Positions 1 to 9,053 are shown, counted from the first letter of the stretch. The stretch is DNA of 64,000 bases from Chitinophagaceae bacterium (GCA_016703625.1 JADJBP010000009.1:1-64000); one strand, 5' to 3'. Notes: generated by a model not told the origin, from the sequence alone. Numbers and translations are program-made.

Positions 1-1292
1 AAATATGAAACGGTATTACCGGGCGAAGCTGCAGGTACTGTTACATCAACAGGTATTGCAGCAATTATGGTTTGCAAACCGCCTGCAAATGCAGTACCCG
101 ATTTATTGCCACTCACAAAACTAATATCAGCTGTGGTAATGGCATCTACAGAAATATCATTGGCCAAAGTTGCAGCACAGGGAAGATCGGCGGTTATGAA
201 AAAAATAACCCGTTGCCCCGGTAGCAATTAACTGGTTTACAAAAGCAGGGAATACCTGTGGCCCTGCAACAGCAACCGGCGCCAGTGTTGATAAAACTAC
301 ATCGGTACCTGCACTGAAGACCGCATCTGTTGAATACCAGCATTTAAAATTGGTAATATCTGCTGCCGTATAAGTACCTAAAGTATTGATGGTAACTCCG
401 TTTAAAACAGCATCGGCTGTAGTAACAGAAGGTCGAAATTGTAAATAACATTATTGGTACTGCCCTGTGTAATATTGCCAACAGGCACTGCTGGATTTCC
501 TGAATTTAATACAATATCAGGCGTACCTCCTGCCGAATAAGTAGCCGTCATGTTGATATCATCCAATCCAAATTCATCTCTACTGCCGCTTCCTCCATTA
601 TCACCACCAGACCATCGGATATAAACATAACTGCCAGGAGTAATTGCAAGACCGGTAATGAGTGTACTTCTTGAAGGAGCTGAACCAACTATCACCCAAC
701 CCAATGCATCTAAAGCAGCAGGAGATGCATAATCCAAAGCTCCAACAGGGGTATGTATTAGGTCATCTGAAGAATAAGAAAAATTAAAAGAATTGCTTCT
801 AGCCTGATCGTTTTCTTATAAAAATATTATAGTCAACAGCCAGTTGGGTAATATTTGTGGCACCGTTATTTTGAATACGAAGCGTTAAAGTGCCAGAAGC
901 CCAATCAGTACTACCCGGCTGAATCATAAAAGTAGGATTAGCTACTGTACCCGGTGCTCCGGTATAAGCGTAAAATCCGCCTGTTGTAACAGCTGCAGCT
1001 ATTGCACCCCTGGTATAATCAGTTCCCGCAGTAACTTGTGTTCCTCCAAATGCCAAAAGCACCATTACTCCAGCCCGTTACAGCCCATGCATTGGAATTT
1101 AATCTTCCTGCTACAATCGTATTCATGCAAAACCGGCACCAGCATATGCAGTAGATGGATTGAACCAACCCCTGTAGGTGTAGTGTTACTGAAATCAATT
1201 AAAGCAGTAGGTGTACCATTGGTTAAACTAACCTGGGCCCATAACCCTGCACCCCATAAAATCATCCCCAATAAAAAGTAAAATTTCTTCAT
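1..1292 (-). CDS. Secreted surface protein (N-terminal part, frameshifted, cut by window edge)
   Basis: The protein starts at 1292 with a clear signal peptide (MKKFYFLLGMILWGAGLWAQ, cleavage after AQ). It continues as a Gly/Thr/Asn-rich beta-type extracellular sequence to the window edge, so its C-terminus is not seen. Frame changes several times: somewhere near 1065-1150, at a T4 run 811-814 (one base too many), near 435-441 (one base missing) and at a C4 run 216-219 (one too many). Correcting these gives continuous sequence such as GQRVIFFITADLPCAATLAN after 220. The composition resembles Bacteroidota proteins exported by the type IX system, but the sorting domain would lie outside the window. 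Substrate and function are unknown. The breaks look like read errors rather than decay because the coding signal continues uninterrupted across each one. Confidence 0.6.
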
Positions 1293-1833
1293 AGTTTTTT
1301 TGTTAAGATCCGTTTATAAAATAAAAATACCTGCAGGCCGGGGCCTGTTTTGCCAGGGGTTTAAAAGGGGGTAACCTGTTGGTTTTTGGGGATATTGGAA
1401 CGGCCAAAGGGCCGGTAATACATGCAAGATACTTCATTATTAAAAAACGTTGCAGCCGTGCAGGTTAATTTTATAATATTCTTTTACACAATGCAAAAAC
1501 CCGGCTTTTGGCCGGGACATTTACATAAAAAAAGCAGTTAACCGGTGATCCCCTGCAGGGTATACCAATACATTTAAAAAATTGGTTTTTCACAGCATTG
1601 CATTTACAAAAAGATCAAATAAGCTGAATAACCGGTTTTAAAACGGGAGCACCCTGTTTTCGGTAAAGTAAAGGATCAGCAAGGAGGCAGGAGAGGTAAG
1701 AAAGGGTTGCTTACAGAAAAAATGGCTATAACAACCCTGGTTTATGAACACCCGTAAAGCTATGAGATAAAATACAGCTTTTAATTATAAGTTATATTTA
1801 TTTATTAACATATTGTTGAGAACGGGGATACCG
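1293..1833. other. Intergenic, no supported gene
   Basis: No convincing coding sequence on either strand. The stretch holds small GC-rich palindromes in an AT-rich background, for example CCCGGCTTTTGGCCGGG at about 1500-1516. None is followed by a clear T run. It separates the secreted protein gene from the palindromic repeat cluster at 1834. Confidence 0.5.
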
Positions 1834-2110
1834 GCAAAACCTATAAGGTTTGCAGCCGGGCCTTGTGGCATAGCAAAACCTTATAGCGTTTGGTTTAGGG
1901 CCTTTCTGAATATCAAACATGGATATCAAACACTATAAGGTTGGCCAAATCACAAACCATGGCGGCAAACCTTATAGGTTTCAGCAAAACCTTATAGCGT
2001 TTGGGGTTGGGCCTTTATACAAATTAAAACACTATAAGGTTTACCAACACACAAAACCCAGGCGGCAAACCCTTATAGGTTTCAGCAGCACCCGGGCGGC
2101 AAACCCTTAT
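1834..2110. repeat. REP-like palindromic repeat cluster, left flank of RAYT gene
   Basis: About eight copies of an imperfect palindrome built on AACCTATAAGGTT and its reverse complement AACCTTATAGGTT alternate in orientation. Copies start near 1835, 1873, 1925, 1964, 1984, 2026, 2063 and 2099. Larger units of roughly 105-112 bases repeat: GCAAAACCTTATAGCGTTTG, then a TTGGGCCTTT-like spacer, then CACTATAAGG, then GGCGGCAAACC. Each core can fold as a small hairpin with GCAAACCT/AGGTTTGC arms. The same words recur at 2836-3022 on the other side of the transposase gene, as expected of REP/BIME sequences mobilised by a RAYT. Confidence 0.8.
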
Positions 2111-2191
2111 GCACAGCATCCTGCGGATAGGTCTTGCCGCTATTGCATTTCAAAAAATTATTTTTTAAGTTTATACATTAAAACGTACCCC

Positions 2192-2812
2192 ATGGATTAT
2201 TATGCACCGCTTTTGCCGGATAATATATATCATATCATGAGCCATGCCATTGGCGCCGAAAAATTGTTTTTGAATGAGGATAACTACCGGTTCTTTTTGA
2301 AGCGCTTCAACAAATACATTACACCTGTTGCAGATACTTTTGCCTATTCACTTTTACCGAATCATTTTCATTTTTTAATACAGGTAAAACCAAATGATGC
2401 ATTAACAGGCCAATATAAGATCAACAAACCTCATGGTAAAGCTGAAGATGGCTGGCAGCAGGAATTTGTAATGCAGCAGTTCTCAAATTTACTTAACAGC
2501 TATACAAAATCATTTAACAAAAGAAATAAACGAAAAGGCGCTTTGTTTATGGATTACCTGCGCCGGGTAGAAGTGACGACTGATGCACAATACAGCTCCA
2601 CCGTATTTTATATTCATAAAAATGCCGTACATCATGGTTATTGTAAAGCGATCCAGGATTGGTACTGGTCATCTTATAATGCTTTTCTTACAAATACACC
2701 CACTACATTACAACGCCAAAAGGTTTTGAACTGGTTTGGCGGCTGTGAAAAATTTATTGAATTTCATACCCAGCCTGTTTACCTGAAAAATGCAATGGTT
2801 GTGGAAATATAA
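2192..2812 (+). CDS. REP-associated tyrosine transposase (RAYT, Y1/IS200-like)
   Basis: A 206-residue protein of the Y1 transposase superfamily. The HUH metal-binding motif is visible as NHFHFLI (His58 and His60). The likely catalytic tyrosine is Tyr104 in NSYTKSFNKRNKRKGALF, the position and context typical of RAYT proteins. The C-terminal WYWSSYNAF segment is also characteristic of the family. I chose ATG 2192 (MDYYAPLLPD) because the upstream in-frame extension to 1919 is made of translated palindromic repeat. Family members nick and move REP hairpins as single-stranded DNA. Repeat clusters flank the gene on both sides, which fits that role. There is no accessory gene or IS-type end pair, so it is a domesticated single-copy transposase rather than an ordinary insertion sequence. 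The reading frame is intact. Confidence 0.88.
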   Translation: MDYYAPLLPDNIYHIMSHAIGAEKLFLNEDNYRFFLKRFNKYITPVADTFAYSLLPNHFHFLIQVKPNDALTGQYKINKPHGKAEDGWQQEFVMQQFSNLLNSYTKSFNKRNKRKGALFMDYLRRVEVTTDAQYSSTVFYIHKNAVHHGYCKAIQDWYWSSYNAFLTNTPTTLQRQKVLNWFGGCEKFIEFHTQPVYLKNAMVVEI

Positions 2813-2835
2813 AAACCTGTCCGAAGGATGCTGCG

Positions 2836-3022
2836 TATAAGGTTTGTGGCAGGGCAAAACCTATAAGGTTTGCAGCCGGGCTTTGCAGCTTAGCAAAACC
2901 TTATAGTGTTTGTTGGTTGGACCTTTCTGCAAAACCTATGAAAATCAAACACTATAAGGTTTGCCAACACACTTCACCATGGCGGCAAACCTTATAGGTT
3001 TCTGCAAACCTGTATAGCTTTT
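2836..3022. repeat. REP-like palindromic repeat cluster, right flank of RAYT gene
   Basis: Five to six copies of the same AACCTATAAGGTT / AACCTTATAGGTT core as at 1834-2110. The stretch 2854-2911 closely matches 1834-1891. GCAAAACCTTATAGTGTTTG at 2893-2912 and CAAACACTATAAGGTTTGC at 2946-2964 form a near-perfect inverted pair with a loop of about 33 bases. The cluster ends four bases before the der stop codon, so it forms the 3' untranslated region of der. Confidence 0.8.
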
Positions 3023-3025
3023 GGC

Positions 3026-4343
3026 TCACTTCTTCCTGAAAAACAACCTCAACGGCACCCCGCTGAAATTGAATTTTTCGCGCAGCTGGTTTTCGAGGTA
3101 ATTTTTGTAGGGCGTTTTTTACATCATCGGGGTAATTGCAGAAAAAGGCAAAACTGGGTGTAAAGGTTGGCAATTGGGTAATGTATTTGATCTTGATCTG
3201 GTTGCCCCGCACCACTGGCGGCCGGTAGGCTTCAATGGCTTTCTGCATGATCTCATTCAACTGCGATGTGGCGATCTTGCGTTTGCGGTTATCATATACT
3301 TCCAGCGCCGCTTCAATGCTTTTAAAGATGCGCTGCTTTTCGGTTACCGATATAAAGATAATGGGCACATCACTGAAAGGGGCAAACTTTTTCTTCAGTT
3401 CCTTTTCATAATCCTTGGTGCTGTTGGTCTTTTTGTCATCCACCAGGTCCCACTTGTTTACCAGCACCACAATGCCCTTGCCCTTTTTTTCGGCGAGTGC
3501 AAAAATGCTGAGGTCCTGCGCGGTAATGCCCTTGCCGGCATCCAGCATCAGCATACAAACATCGGCTTCATCCACGGCCTTGATGGCACGGATCACCGAA
3601 TAAAATTCCAGGTCTTCGTGTACCTTGGATTTACGGCGTATGCCTGCCGTATCGATAAGCATAAATCCCTTGTTGTATAAATTGTAATGGGTGTGAATGG
3701 TATCGCGGGTGGTACCGGCAATATCGCTTACGATGGTACGCTCCTGTCCTACCAGCGCATTCAGCAGCGATGATTTGCCCACGTTGGGCTGGCCAATGAT
3801 GGCGATCTTGGGCAGGTCGGTTTCCAAAGCGGCTTCATCCGAATCCTTTTCGCTGATGCCCGCGGTGATGGCGTCTAAAATTTCGCCGGTGCCGCTGCCG
3901 CTGATGGAGGATACGAAGAATATATTGTCGAAACCGAGTGCATAAAATTCGCTGGCTTCCATCAGGCGTTCGTGGTTATCTACTTTGTTCACCACCAAAA
4001 AAACGGGCTTGGTGCTGCGGCGGAGCAGGTCAACCATGCTGTTGTCGAGCTCGGTAATGCCCGTGGCGGCATCCACCATAAAAATGATGGCATTGGCTTC
4101 TTCAATGGCGATCACCACCTGTTTGCGGATCTCTTTTTCAAACACGTCGTTGCTGCCGGCCACAAAACCGCCGGTATCAATTACGTTAAATGATTTGCCT
4201 GCCCACTCCGCCACGCCATACTGACGGTCGCGGGTAACGCCGCTGATGTCATCAACGATGGCCTTGCGCTGCTCCAGCAAACGGTTAAAGAATGTGCTTT
4301 TGCCCACGTTGGGGCGGCCTGTTATTGCTACTGTGAAACTCAT
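3026..4343 (-). CDS. der: Ribosome-biogenesis GTPase Der (EngA), one frameshift
   Basis: A double-GTPase protein needed for 50S subunit maturation. The first P-loop GRPNVGKS is at residues 9-16 and the second, GQPNVGKS, at about 183. DTGG/DTAG and NKVD/NKWD switch motifs are present in both domains, followed by a C-terminal KH-like domain. Start is ATG 4343 (MSFTVAITGRPNVGKS); the in-frame upstream extension is Pro/Lys-rich and not conserved. A T6 run at 3115-3120 (A6 on the coding strand) carries one base too many. Removing it restores the ending KNYLENQLREKFNFSGVPLR and a stop at 3026, giving about 438 residues, the usual length. Uncorrected, the frame runs into the REP cluster and stops at 2952. 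It lies downstream of era, a pair of ribosome-assembly GTPases. Confidence 0.93.
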
Positions 4344-4477
4344 ACCCCTGTCCCTAAAGGGGAACTTAATTTTATAGTTTATAATTGTATCCATCCGCCC
4401 AAAAATTTGAACTGAATGAACATGTAATTCTTTCTTAATTCTCTTACTCCCGGTTCCCCCTTTAGGGCGGAGGGGCA

Positions 4478-5343
4478 TCAATATCCATACTCCTTCAACT
4501 GAAACTCATTATCCCTCCATTTGGGCCTTACTTTTACAAAGAGTTCCAAAAACACTTTTCTTCCCAGGAATGCTTCAATATCCTTACGGGCATCGGTACC
4601 CAGTTTTTTGATCATGCTGCCGCCGCCGCCGAGGATGATGCCCTTTTGTGTTTCGCGCTGCACAATGATCTCGGCGCTGATCTTGGTGAGCGATGCTTTT
4701 TCTTTAAACTCCTGTACCAATACGGTTGCATGGTATGGGATCTCTTCACCGTATAATAAGAATATCTTCTCCCGGATCATCTCGCCCACAAAAATTTGGT
4801 TGGCATATCGCTCAGGTCATCGCCTTCATAAAAGGGTTCGCCTTCGGGCAGGTATTGTAAAATGCGCTGCAGCAGTTTATCAACACCCTGGTTCTTTAAA
4901 GCCGACAGGGAAACCACTTCTTTACAGTAAGGCTGCTGCTCAGAGAATTTAGTGGTGGTTTTCAGCTGTTCGTCATTCACCGTATCGGCCTTGTTTAAAA
5001 TTACAATGGCCGGCGCTTTCAGCTTCAATGCCGAAAAGATGGCATGGCTTTCATCGGTATTTTCACGCACATCGGTGATGAGCAAAGCCACATCCGCATC
5101 TTCGAGGCTGCCCTTTACGGCCTGCATCATTTTTTCGTGCAGTTTGTATTTGGGTTCGATGATGCCCGGTGTATCTGAAAAAATGATCTGGTAATCCTTT
5201 TCGGTGAGGATGGCTTTGATGCGGTGCCGGGTGGTCTGCACTTTGTGTGATACAATGGCCATCTTTTCGCCCATGAGCGCATTGAGCAAAGTGCTTTTAC
5301 CCGCATTGGGTTTACCGAATATGTTTACAAAACCTGATTTCAT
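4478..5343 (-). CDS. era: Ribosome-associated GTPase Era, one frameshift
   Basis: Era binds the 3' end of 16S rRNA and couples 30S maturation to growth. G1 motif GKPNAGKS is at residues 10-17, DTPG follows in switch II, NKAD is the base-recognition motif, and the C-terminal KH domain holds GGGGSMIKKLG. An A5 run at 4790-4794 lacks one base; adding it joins DLSDMPTKF to FVGEMIREKIF and gives about 288 residues, near the usual length. The gene is followed after about 134 bases by der in the same orientation. The spacer contains two copies of a CCCTAAAGGGG-like palindrome (about 4347-4366 and 4455-4475). Confidence 0.93.
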
Positions 5344-5346
5344 GCG

Positions 5347-5379
5347 TTGTGATCATTTTATATAAATTGATTATCACAA
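5347..5379. promoter_or_regulatory. Inverted repeat upstream of era (possible operator)
   Basis: TTGTGAT at 5347-5353 and ATCACAA at 5373-5379 are exact inverted arms around a 19-base AT-rich centre, directly before the era start codon. Shape and position fit a repressor or activator site, but no regulator is known from the sequence, and chance is possible for 7-base arms. Confidence 0.25.
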
Positions 5380-5456
5380 ACATGCTGAAGAGATGGAGGA
5401 GATAATCAAATTCACCGGTTTTTGTTAACCGGGAATAAAAATTTGTTTTAAATCAG

Positions 5457-5485
5457 AAAAGGCTCAGCTGAGCCTTTTGATCTTT
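5457..5485 (-). terminator. Rho-independent terminator of tRNA-fMet
   Basis: A perfect palindrome, AAAAGGCTCAGC/GCTGAGCCTTTT (5457-5478), sits just past the 3' end of the tRNA on the minus strand and is rich in T after the stem. Confidence 0.75.
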
Positions 5486-5488
5486 TAG

Positions 5489-5560
<72 letters not shown>

Positions 5561-5563
5561 GTG

Positions 5564-5595
5564 CAAAACTAAGGTTTTACCGCTCCCCTGCCAAA
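5564..5595 (-). promoter_or_regulatory. Bacteroidota-type promoter for tRNA-fMet
   Basis: On the minus strand a -7 element TAGTTTTG (5564-5571) matches TAnnTTTG, and a -33 TTTG lies at 5592-5595, 20 bases apart. Transcription would start within a few bases of the tRNA 5' end at 5560. The site overlaps the upstream region of the divergent lipoprotein gene at 5624. Confidence 0.6.
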
Positions 5596-5623
5596 TATTA
5601 AACTTTGATTTGTAGATTTGGCC

Positions 5624-6479
5624 ATGATTAAAAAATATGCGTTCCCCGCAGTGCTGCTGCTGTTGGTGTTTACAGCCTGCCGCAGTAGACACAAAATAAA
5701 TCAGCAAAGCGATGAAATATACAGTCGCCACCTGCAAAGGCAGGTTAAACTCACCATCATCAACACACCCATGCCCGATGATAAAACAGAACTGAATTTA
5801 CTGATTCTGAACGATGGGCAGGACATGGAAAAACTGGGGGTAAAAGAGACGCTGGACAGTCTATATAAAAAGGGCTGATCAGCCCCTGCTTATCGTGGGT
5901 GTTCATGCCGGCGACCGGGAGCAGGAATATGGCGTTGCCGGTTATCCTGATTTTTTAAAACGGGGTAGCAAAGCCGGCTTTTATGATGCTTTTATCAACA
6001 ATGAACTGTATCCCTTTGCCAAAAAAAATGCAACGGTGCGCAAATTTAAGACCGTAGCCATTGCCGGTTGTTCGCTGGGCGGATTATCGGCTTTTGATAT
6101 TGCCTGGAACCGGGCAGACAAGATCGATAAAGTGGGTGTTTTTTCCGGCTCATTCTGGTGGCGGGATAAAGATGATAAAGCGGCTGATTATTCGGATGAT
6201 AAGAACCGGGTAATGATGAATAAATTAAAAGCATCCCGAAAAAGGCCGGCATTGAAATACTGGTTTTATGCCGGTGGCAAAGAAGAAGACGGCGACCGCG
6301 ATAAAGACGGCATCATTGATGTGGTGGATGATACCAAAGACCTGGTGGCCCTGCTCAAAAACAAAAATATTGCAATGCCCGGTGATATCAGCTATATAGA
6401 AGACCCAAACGGCAAACATGATCATGAGGCCTGGCGTAAACAGTTTGCGGATTTTTTGGTGTGGGGGTTTAAACGTTAA
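5624..6479 (+). CDS. Lipoprotein alpha/beta-hydrolase, putative esterase (Esterase D family), one frameshift
   Basis: The N-terminus MIKKYAFPAVLLLLVFTAC ends in a lipobox (FTAC), so the protein should be anchored in an envelope membrane. The rest matches the enterochelin-esterase-like (PF00756) fold: LILNDGQD strand, GVHAGDR, nucleophile elbow GCSLGGL with Ser at about residue 149, and a C-terminal HDHEAWR that supplies the catalytic His. A G3 run at 5872-5874 has one base too many; correcting it gives YKKADQPLLIVGVHAGDREQ. ATG 5624 is preferred over TTG 5618. A second member of the family lies at 29657-30818. The substrate is unknown. Confidence 0.82.
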
Positions 6480-6590
6480 TACGTTAATCCGTTAATTGGT
6501 TAATTCGTTAATACGTTAATTGGTTGAATGGTTTTATTCTTTATTCTTGATTCTTGATTCTTGATACTTGATACTTGATTCTTAACTGCT
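6479..6590. repeat. Short degenerate repeats (GTTAAT type, then TTGATTC/TTGATAC type)
   Basis: Directly after the esterase stop, words such as ACGTTAATCCGTTAATTGG recur for about 50 bases. They are followed by TTGATTCTTGATTCTTGATA (about 6546 on) with a period of eight. The first family recurs at 7045-7400 and 63130-63236, the second at 11378-11445. Confidence 0.7.
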
Positions 6591-6612
6591 TAATATGTCG
6601 GTGTAATTATTT

Positions 6613-6991
6613 TCAGTTTTTTTTATTGTGTTTGGGCGAAGCCGCAATGAATTTTATATAGCCATTAAGTTTAGCCAGTATCTTTTCGGCTTCCATTAAC
6701 AATTCTTCTGCCTTATTTTTTCAATTATTCTTCTTCTTTTACATTTTGCCAGCCAGGATTTGGTTTCCTGAGAGAGCCTCTTGAGTAAAAGTAAAACTGT
6801 TTACTCTCTTTGTAATAATATCTACCATACCCTTCTGCAATATTTGCTGATATGGAATCAGCTGATCTTACAACCTGTTTACCAATCGTTTCTTTGAGGA
6901 AATTATTCCAATCCATCACTATATCCCAGATCCTGTCAGAAAAAGAATCAGATAATTGATAAACCTCCAGTTTTTCCAATGTATAATCCAT
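6613..6991 (-). CDS. Four-helix-bundle protein (23S rRNA IVS-type, PF05635), two frameshifts
   Basis: A small all-helical protein starting at ATG 6991 with MDYTLEKLEVYQLSDSF. It contains the family signature RSADSISANIAEGYGR followed by a Phe/Tyr-rich YFYSRGSL. One base is missing near 6766-6775 (expected QETKSWLAKCKRR) and one A is missing in the run at 6716-6721 (expected KNKAEELLMEAEKIL). With both restored the protein is about 126 residues and ends at 6613, matching the usual length. Members form pentameric barrels; relatives include the Avd accessory protein of diversity-generating retroelements and rRNA intervening-sequence proteins. No reverse transcriptase or variable repeat is nearby, so the role here is unknown. 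Confidence 0.78.
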
Positions 6992-7044
6992 AAAAATCAA
7001 ATTTAGTACGTGACCAATTTGAAATTTACGGATTACTCAATTGA

Positions 7045-7400
7045 TTTATGCTATGATAAACGTATATACACGAATAAACGGATATACAAATTAACGTTTA
7101 TACGGATTAACCAATTAACGTTTAACCGGATTAACCTTTATACGAATTAACCAATCAACGTTTAAACTAATTAACCTTTATACGGATTAACCAATTAACG
7201 TTTAAACTAATTAACCTTTACACGGATTAACCAATTAACGTTTAAACTAATTCCCCAACACGAAAAACCCAAAAACAAATAACAAAACAAAAATCTTACA
7301 ACGTTTAAACTAATTAACCTTTTACGGATTAACCAATTAACGTTTAAACTAATTAACCTTATAGGATTAACCAATTAACGCTTATACGGATTAACGTTTA
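7045..7400. repeat. AT-rich tandem repeat array, period about 40 bases
   Basis: At least six imperfect copies of a unit combining GGATTAACCAATTAACG and TTTAAACTAATTAACC, interrupted once at about 7250-7305 by an unrelated A/C-rich segment. The array fills the whole spacer between the four-helix-bundle gene and the first DUF2807 gene. There are no conserved spacers as in CRISPR; the unit itself drifts. Many sub-words are themselves palindromic (GTTTAAAC, TTAATTAA-like). Confidence 0.8.
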
Positions 7401-7405
7401 TTCAT

Positions 7406-8125
7406 TCACCTCCCCTTCCTCGCAACCTTACTCGACCCGCTGTTCTGTATATCTTTTATCAGCCCGGTTCCTTTAAAATGGATATTGCTGGCGCCGCTGG
7501 CACTTGCATTCAGCTCGCGGTTTACCGTGATGTTGATATCGGATGCACCCGATGCCTGTGCTGTACAATATTCAGATACCAGTTCGTAACCCTTTACATC
7601 ACTGGCGCCGCTGCTTTCTATTTTTACGGTATTGGCCGTACCGGAAACGATCACATCAGATGCGCCGCTGAGGTTCAGTGATAATTTATCAACCGCCAGT
7701 TTTCCTTTAAAATCGCAGGCGCCCGATAACTGCAGTACCAATGACGGCACCGCGATGCTGCCGGATACCAACACATCGCATGCACCCGAAGCATGGAGGC
7801 TTTCCAGGTCTTTGAAAGAAACATACACACGCAGTTTCTTTTTTTGCGCGTTCCATTTTTTTTCGCCCTCGTAATAAATGTGCAGCATGTTGTTCTCAAC
7901 AACGGTCTTTAAGCCTTCCTTAAAGCGCTCTTCCGATGCGCTTACGGCAATGGCTGCTTCGGCAGATTGTGAAAGAAACAGGTCGATGCCACCCGAGACC
8001 TTTATGGCATTGAAATTACCGGGCAGGGCCCTGGCTGTGGCATTGGGGTCAACCACGATCTCGGACTGTGCAATCAAAGTAAATGCTGAACTTAATAACA
8101 GCAGGCATACAATTATCTTTTTCAT
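7406..8125 (-). CDS. DUF2807 (head-GIN domain) exported protein, copy 1
   Basis: 239 residues with a signal peptide (MKKIIVCLLLLSSAFTLIAQ) followed by the conserved opening DPNATARALPGNFNAIKVSG. The body repeats Ser-Gly-Ala patterns (SGACDVLVSG, SGACDFKG, SGASDVIVSG, SGASDINIT), the rung-like strands of the DUF2807 beta-helix/solenoid. The family is exported and common in Bacteroidota; precise function is unknown, though adhesin or stress roles have been proposed. It follows a paralogue by ten bases in the same orientation, so the two are probably co-transcribed. Confidence 0.88.
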   Translation of the reverse strand: MKKIIVCLLLLSSAFTLIAQSEIVVDPNATARALPGNFNAIKVSGGIDLFLSQSAEAAIAVSASEERFKEGLKTVVENNMLHIYYEGEKKWNAQKKKLRVYVSFKDLESLHASGACDVLVSGSIAVPSLVLQLSGACDFKGKLAVDKLSLNLSGASDVIVSGTANTVKIESSGASDVKGYELVSEYCTAQASGASDINITVNRELNASASGASNIHFKGTGLIKDIQNSGSSKVARKGR

Positions 8126-8135
8126 GATCTTTATT

Positions 8136-8861
8136 TTAAACAGTTATTTTAGATTTTTTAACAGAACCGCCACCCCTTACTTTTTTATTCCCGATAAGTG
8201 CAGCGCCTTTGTAGCGGATATCAGCACCGCTGACTGCATGGGCATTTAACTTTTTATTGATGGTTACCTGCACCGATGCACCGGTGCTTGCTTTGGCATC
8301 GCAAAGATCTGCAGCAAAACCGAACCCGTTGAATTCGGCGCCACTGCTCACATCCACGGTTAATTGATCAGCCTTGCCGGAGATGCTGATGACTGCACCA
8401 CTGCTTACAGAAGCCAGCAGCGTTTTGGCATGCACGGTACCTTTGAAATCGGCACCGCTGCTTACCTGCAGGTTCAGGTTTGCTGTTTCAATGGTTCCGA
8501 TCACGTGTACTTCTGAGCCGGCTGATGCAACTAATTTTTCCAGGGTCTTAAATGAAACGTATGCCTTTAGATTTTTGAACCCGGTTTTACCGGTCAATCC
8601 AGTTTTGTCGAAATAGATCTTTAATGTGCCGTTCTCCACTTCGGTTTTTAAACGGTCGAGGTATATTGGATCGTTTGCACTCACTGCCATCGATTCGGTA
8701 TTGCCCGGGCTGATATAAAGGTCAATGCCGCTTGAAACTTGAATGGCATTAAAACCTGCAGTTACTGCACGGGGAGTTGCATTGGGATCGTTGACCTGGT
8801 TGTCCTGTGCAAAAACGGCCAGCGCGAAAAAACCGGCCAGGGATAATAATAATTTTTTCAT
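8136..8861 (-). CDS. DUF2807 (head-GIN domain) exported protein, copy 2
   Basis: 241 residues, signal peptide MKKLLLSLAGFFALAVFAQ, then DPNATPRAVTAGFNAIQVSS, the same opening as the downstream paralogue. Repeating SSGADFKG, SSGAVISISG, SSGAEFNG strands mark the DUF2807 fold. The tail is basic (KKVRGGGSVKKSKITV). It is the first gene of the pair, and its leader contains a long inverted repeat at 8890-8939. The two proteins share the motif order throughout, indicating a tandem duplication. Confidence 0.88.
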   Translation of the reverse strand: MKKLLLSLAGFFALAVFAQDNQVNDPNATPRAVTAGFNAIQVSSGIDLYISPGNTESMAVSANDPIYLDRLKTEVENGTLKIYFDKTGLTGKTGFKNLKAYVSFKTLEKLVASAGSEVHVIGTIETANLNLQVSSGADFKGTVHAKTLLASVSSGAVISISGKADQLTVDVSSGAEFNGFGFAADLCDAKASTGASVQVTINKKLNAHAVSGADIRYKGAALIGNKKVRGGGSVKKSKITV

Positions 8862-8889
8862 CTTACTGTTATGTTTGTTTTTAAAAGAT

Positions 8890-8939
8890 GAAACTTACCG
8901 GGCAGCGCAATCATGCAGATTGCCCGGTAAATAAGTTTC
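8890..8939. repeat. Long hairpin in the leader of the DUF2807 pair
   Basis: GAAACTTACCGGGCA (8890-8904) pairs with TGCCCGGTAAATAAGTTTC (8921-8939), with one small internal bulge. An inner GCAATC/GATTGC pair can also form. It lies between the DUF2807 start and the divergent thiamin-receptor promoter. It could be a 5' UTR structure or a terminator-like barrier; no T run follows on the minus strand. Confidence 0.5.
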
Positions 8940-8990
8940 ATGGCTATACTTATTACCTGATACGATCCGGGATGCTTTTTTGTTACAGCA

Positions 8991-9024
8991 TTTGAAAAAA
9001 TAACCGGTAACTCCCCTACCTTTG
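8991..9024 (+). promoter_or_regulatory. Bacteroidota promoter for the riboswitch/TonB receptor transcript
   Basis: -33 TTTG at 8991-8994 and -7 TACCTTTG at 9017-9024, matching TTTG/TAnnTTTG with 22 bases between. It lies about 30 bases before the TPP riboswitch, so transcription begins just upstream of the aptamer. Confidence 0.65.
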
Positions 9025-9053
9025 CATTGCAAAAGTTCTTTTAACCGTTTGAA

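Noticed and set aside
1919..2191. In-frame N-terminal extension of the transposase reading frame
   Set aside because: The 91 extra codons translate palindromic repeat DNA and show no protein-family character; the RAYT start is at 2192.
2952..3025. C-terminal extension of Der
   Set aside because: It follows a one-base error at 3115-3120 and reads the REP repeat; the repaired stop is at 3026.
5613..5620. TAGATTTG as a promoter for the lipoprotein esterase
   Set aside because: It matches the -7 consensus, but is only four bases before the start codon and has no -33 at the right distance; a leaderless start would be needed.
7045..7400. CRISPR array
   Set aside because: The units are drifting tandem copies with no constant repeats separated by unique spacers, and no cas genes are present.
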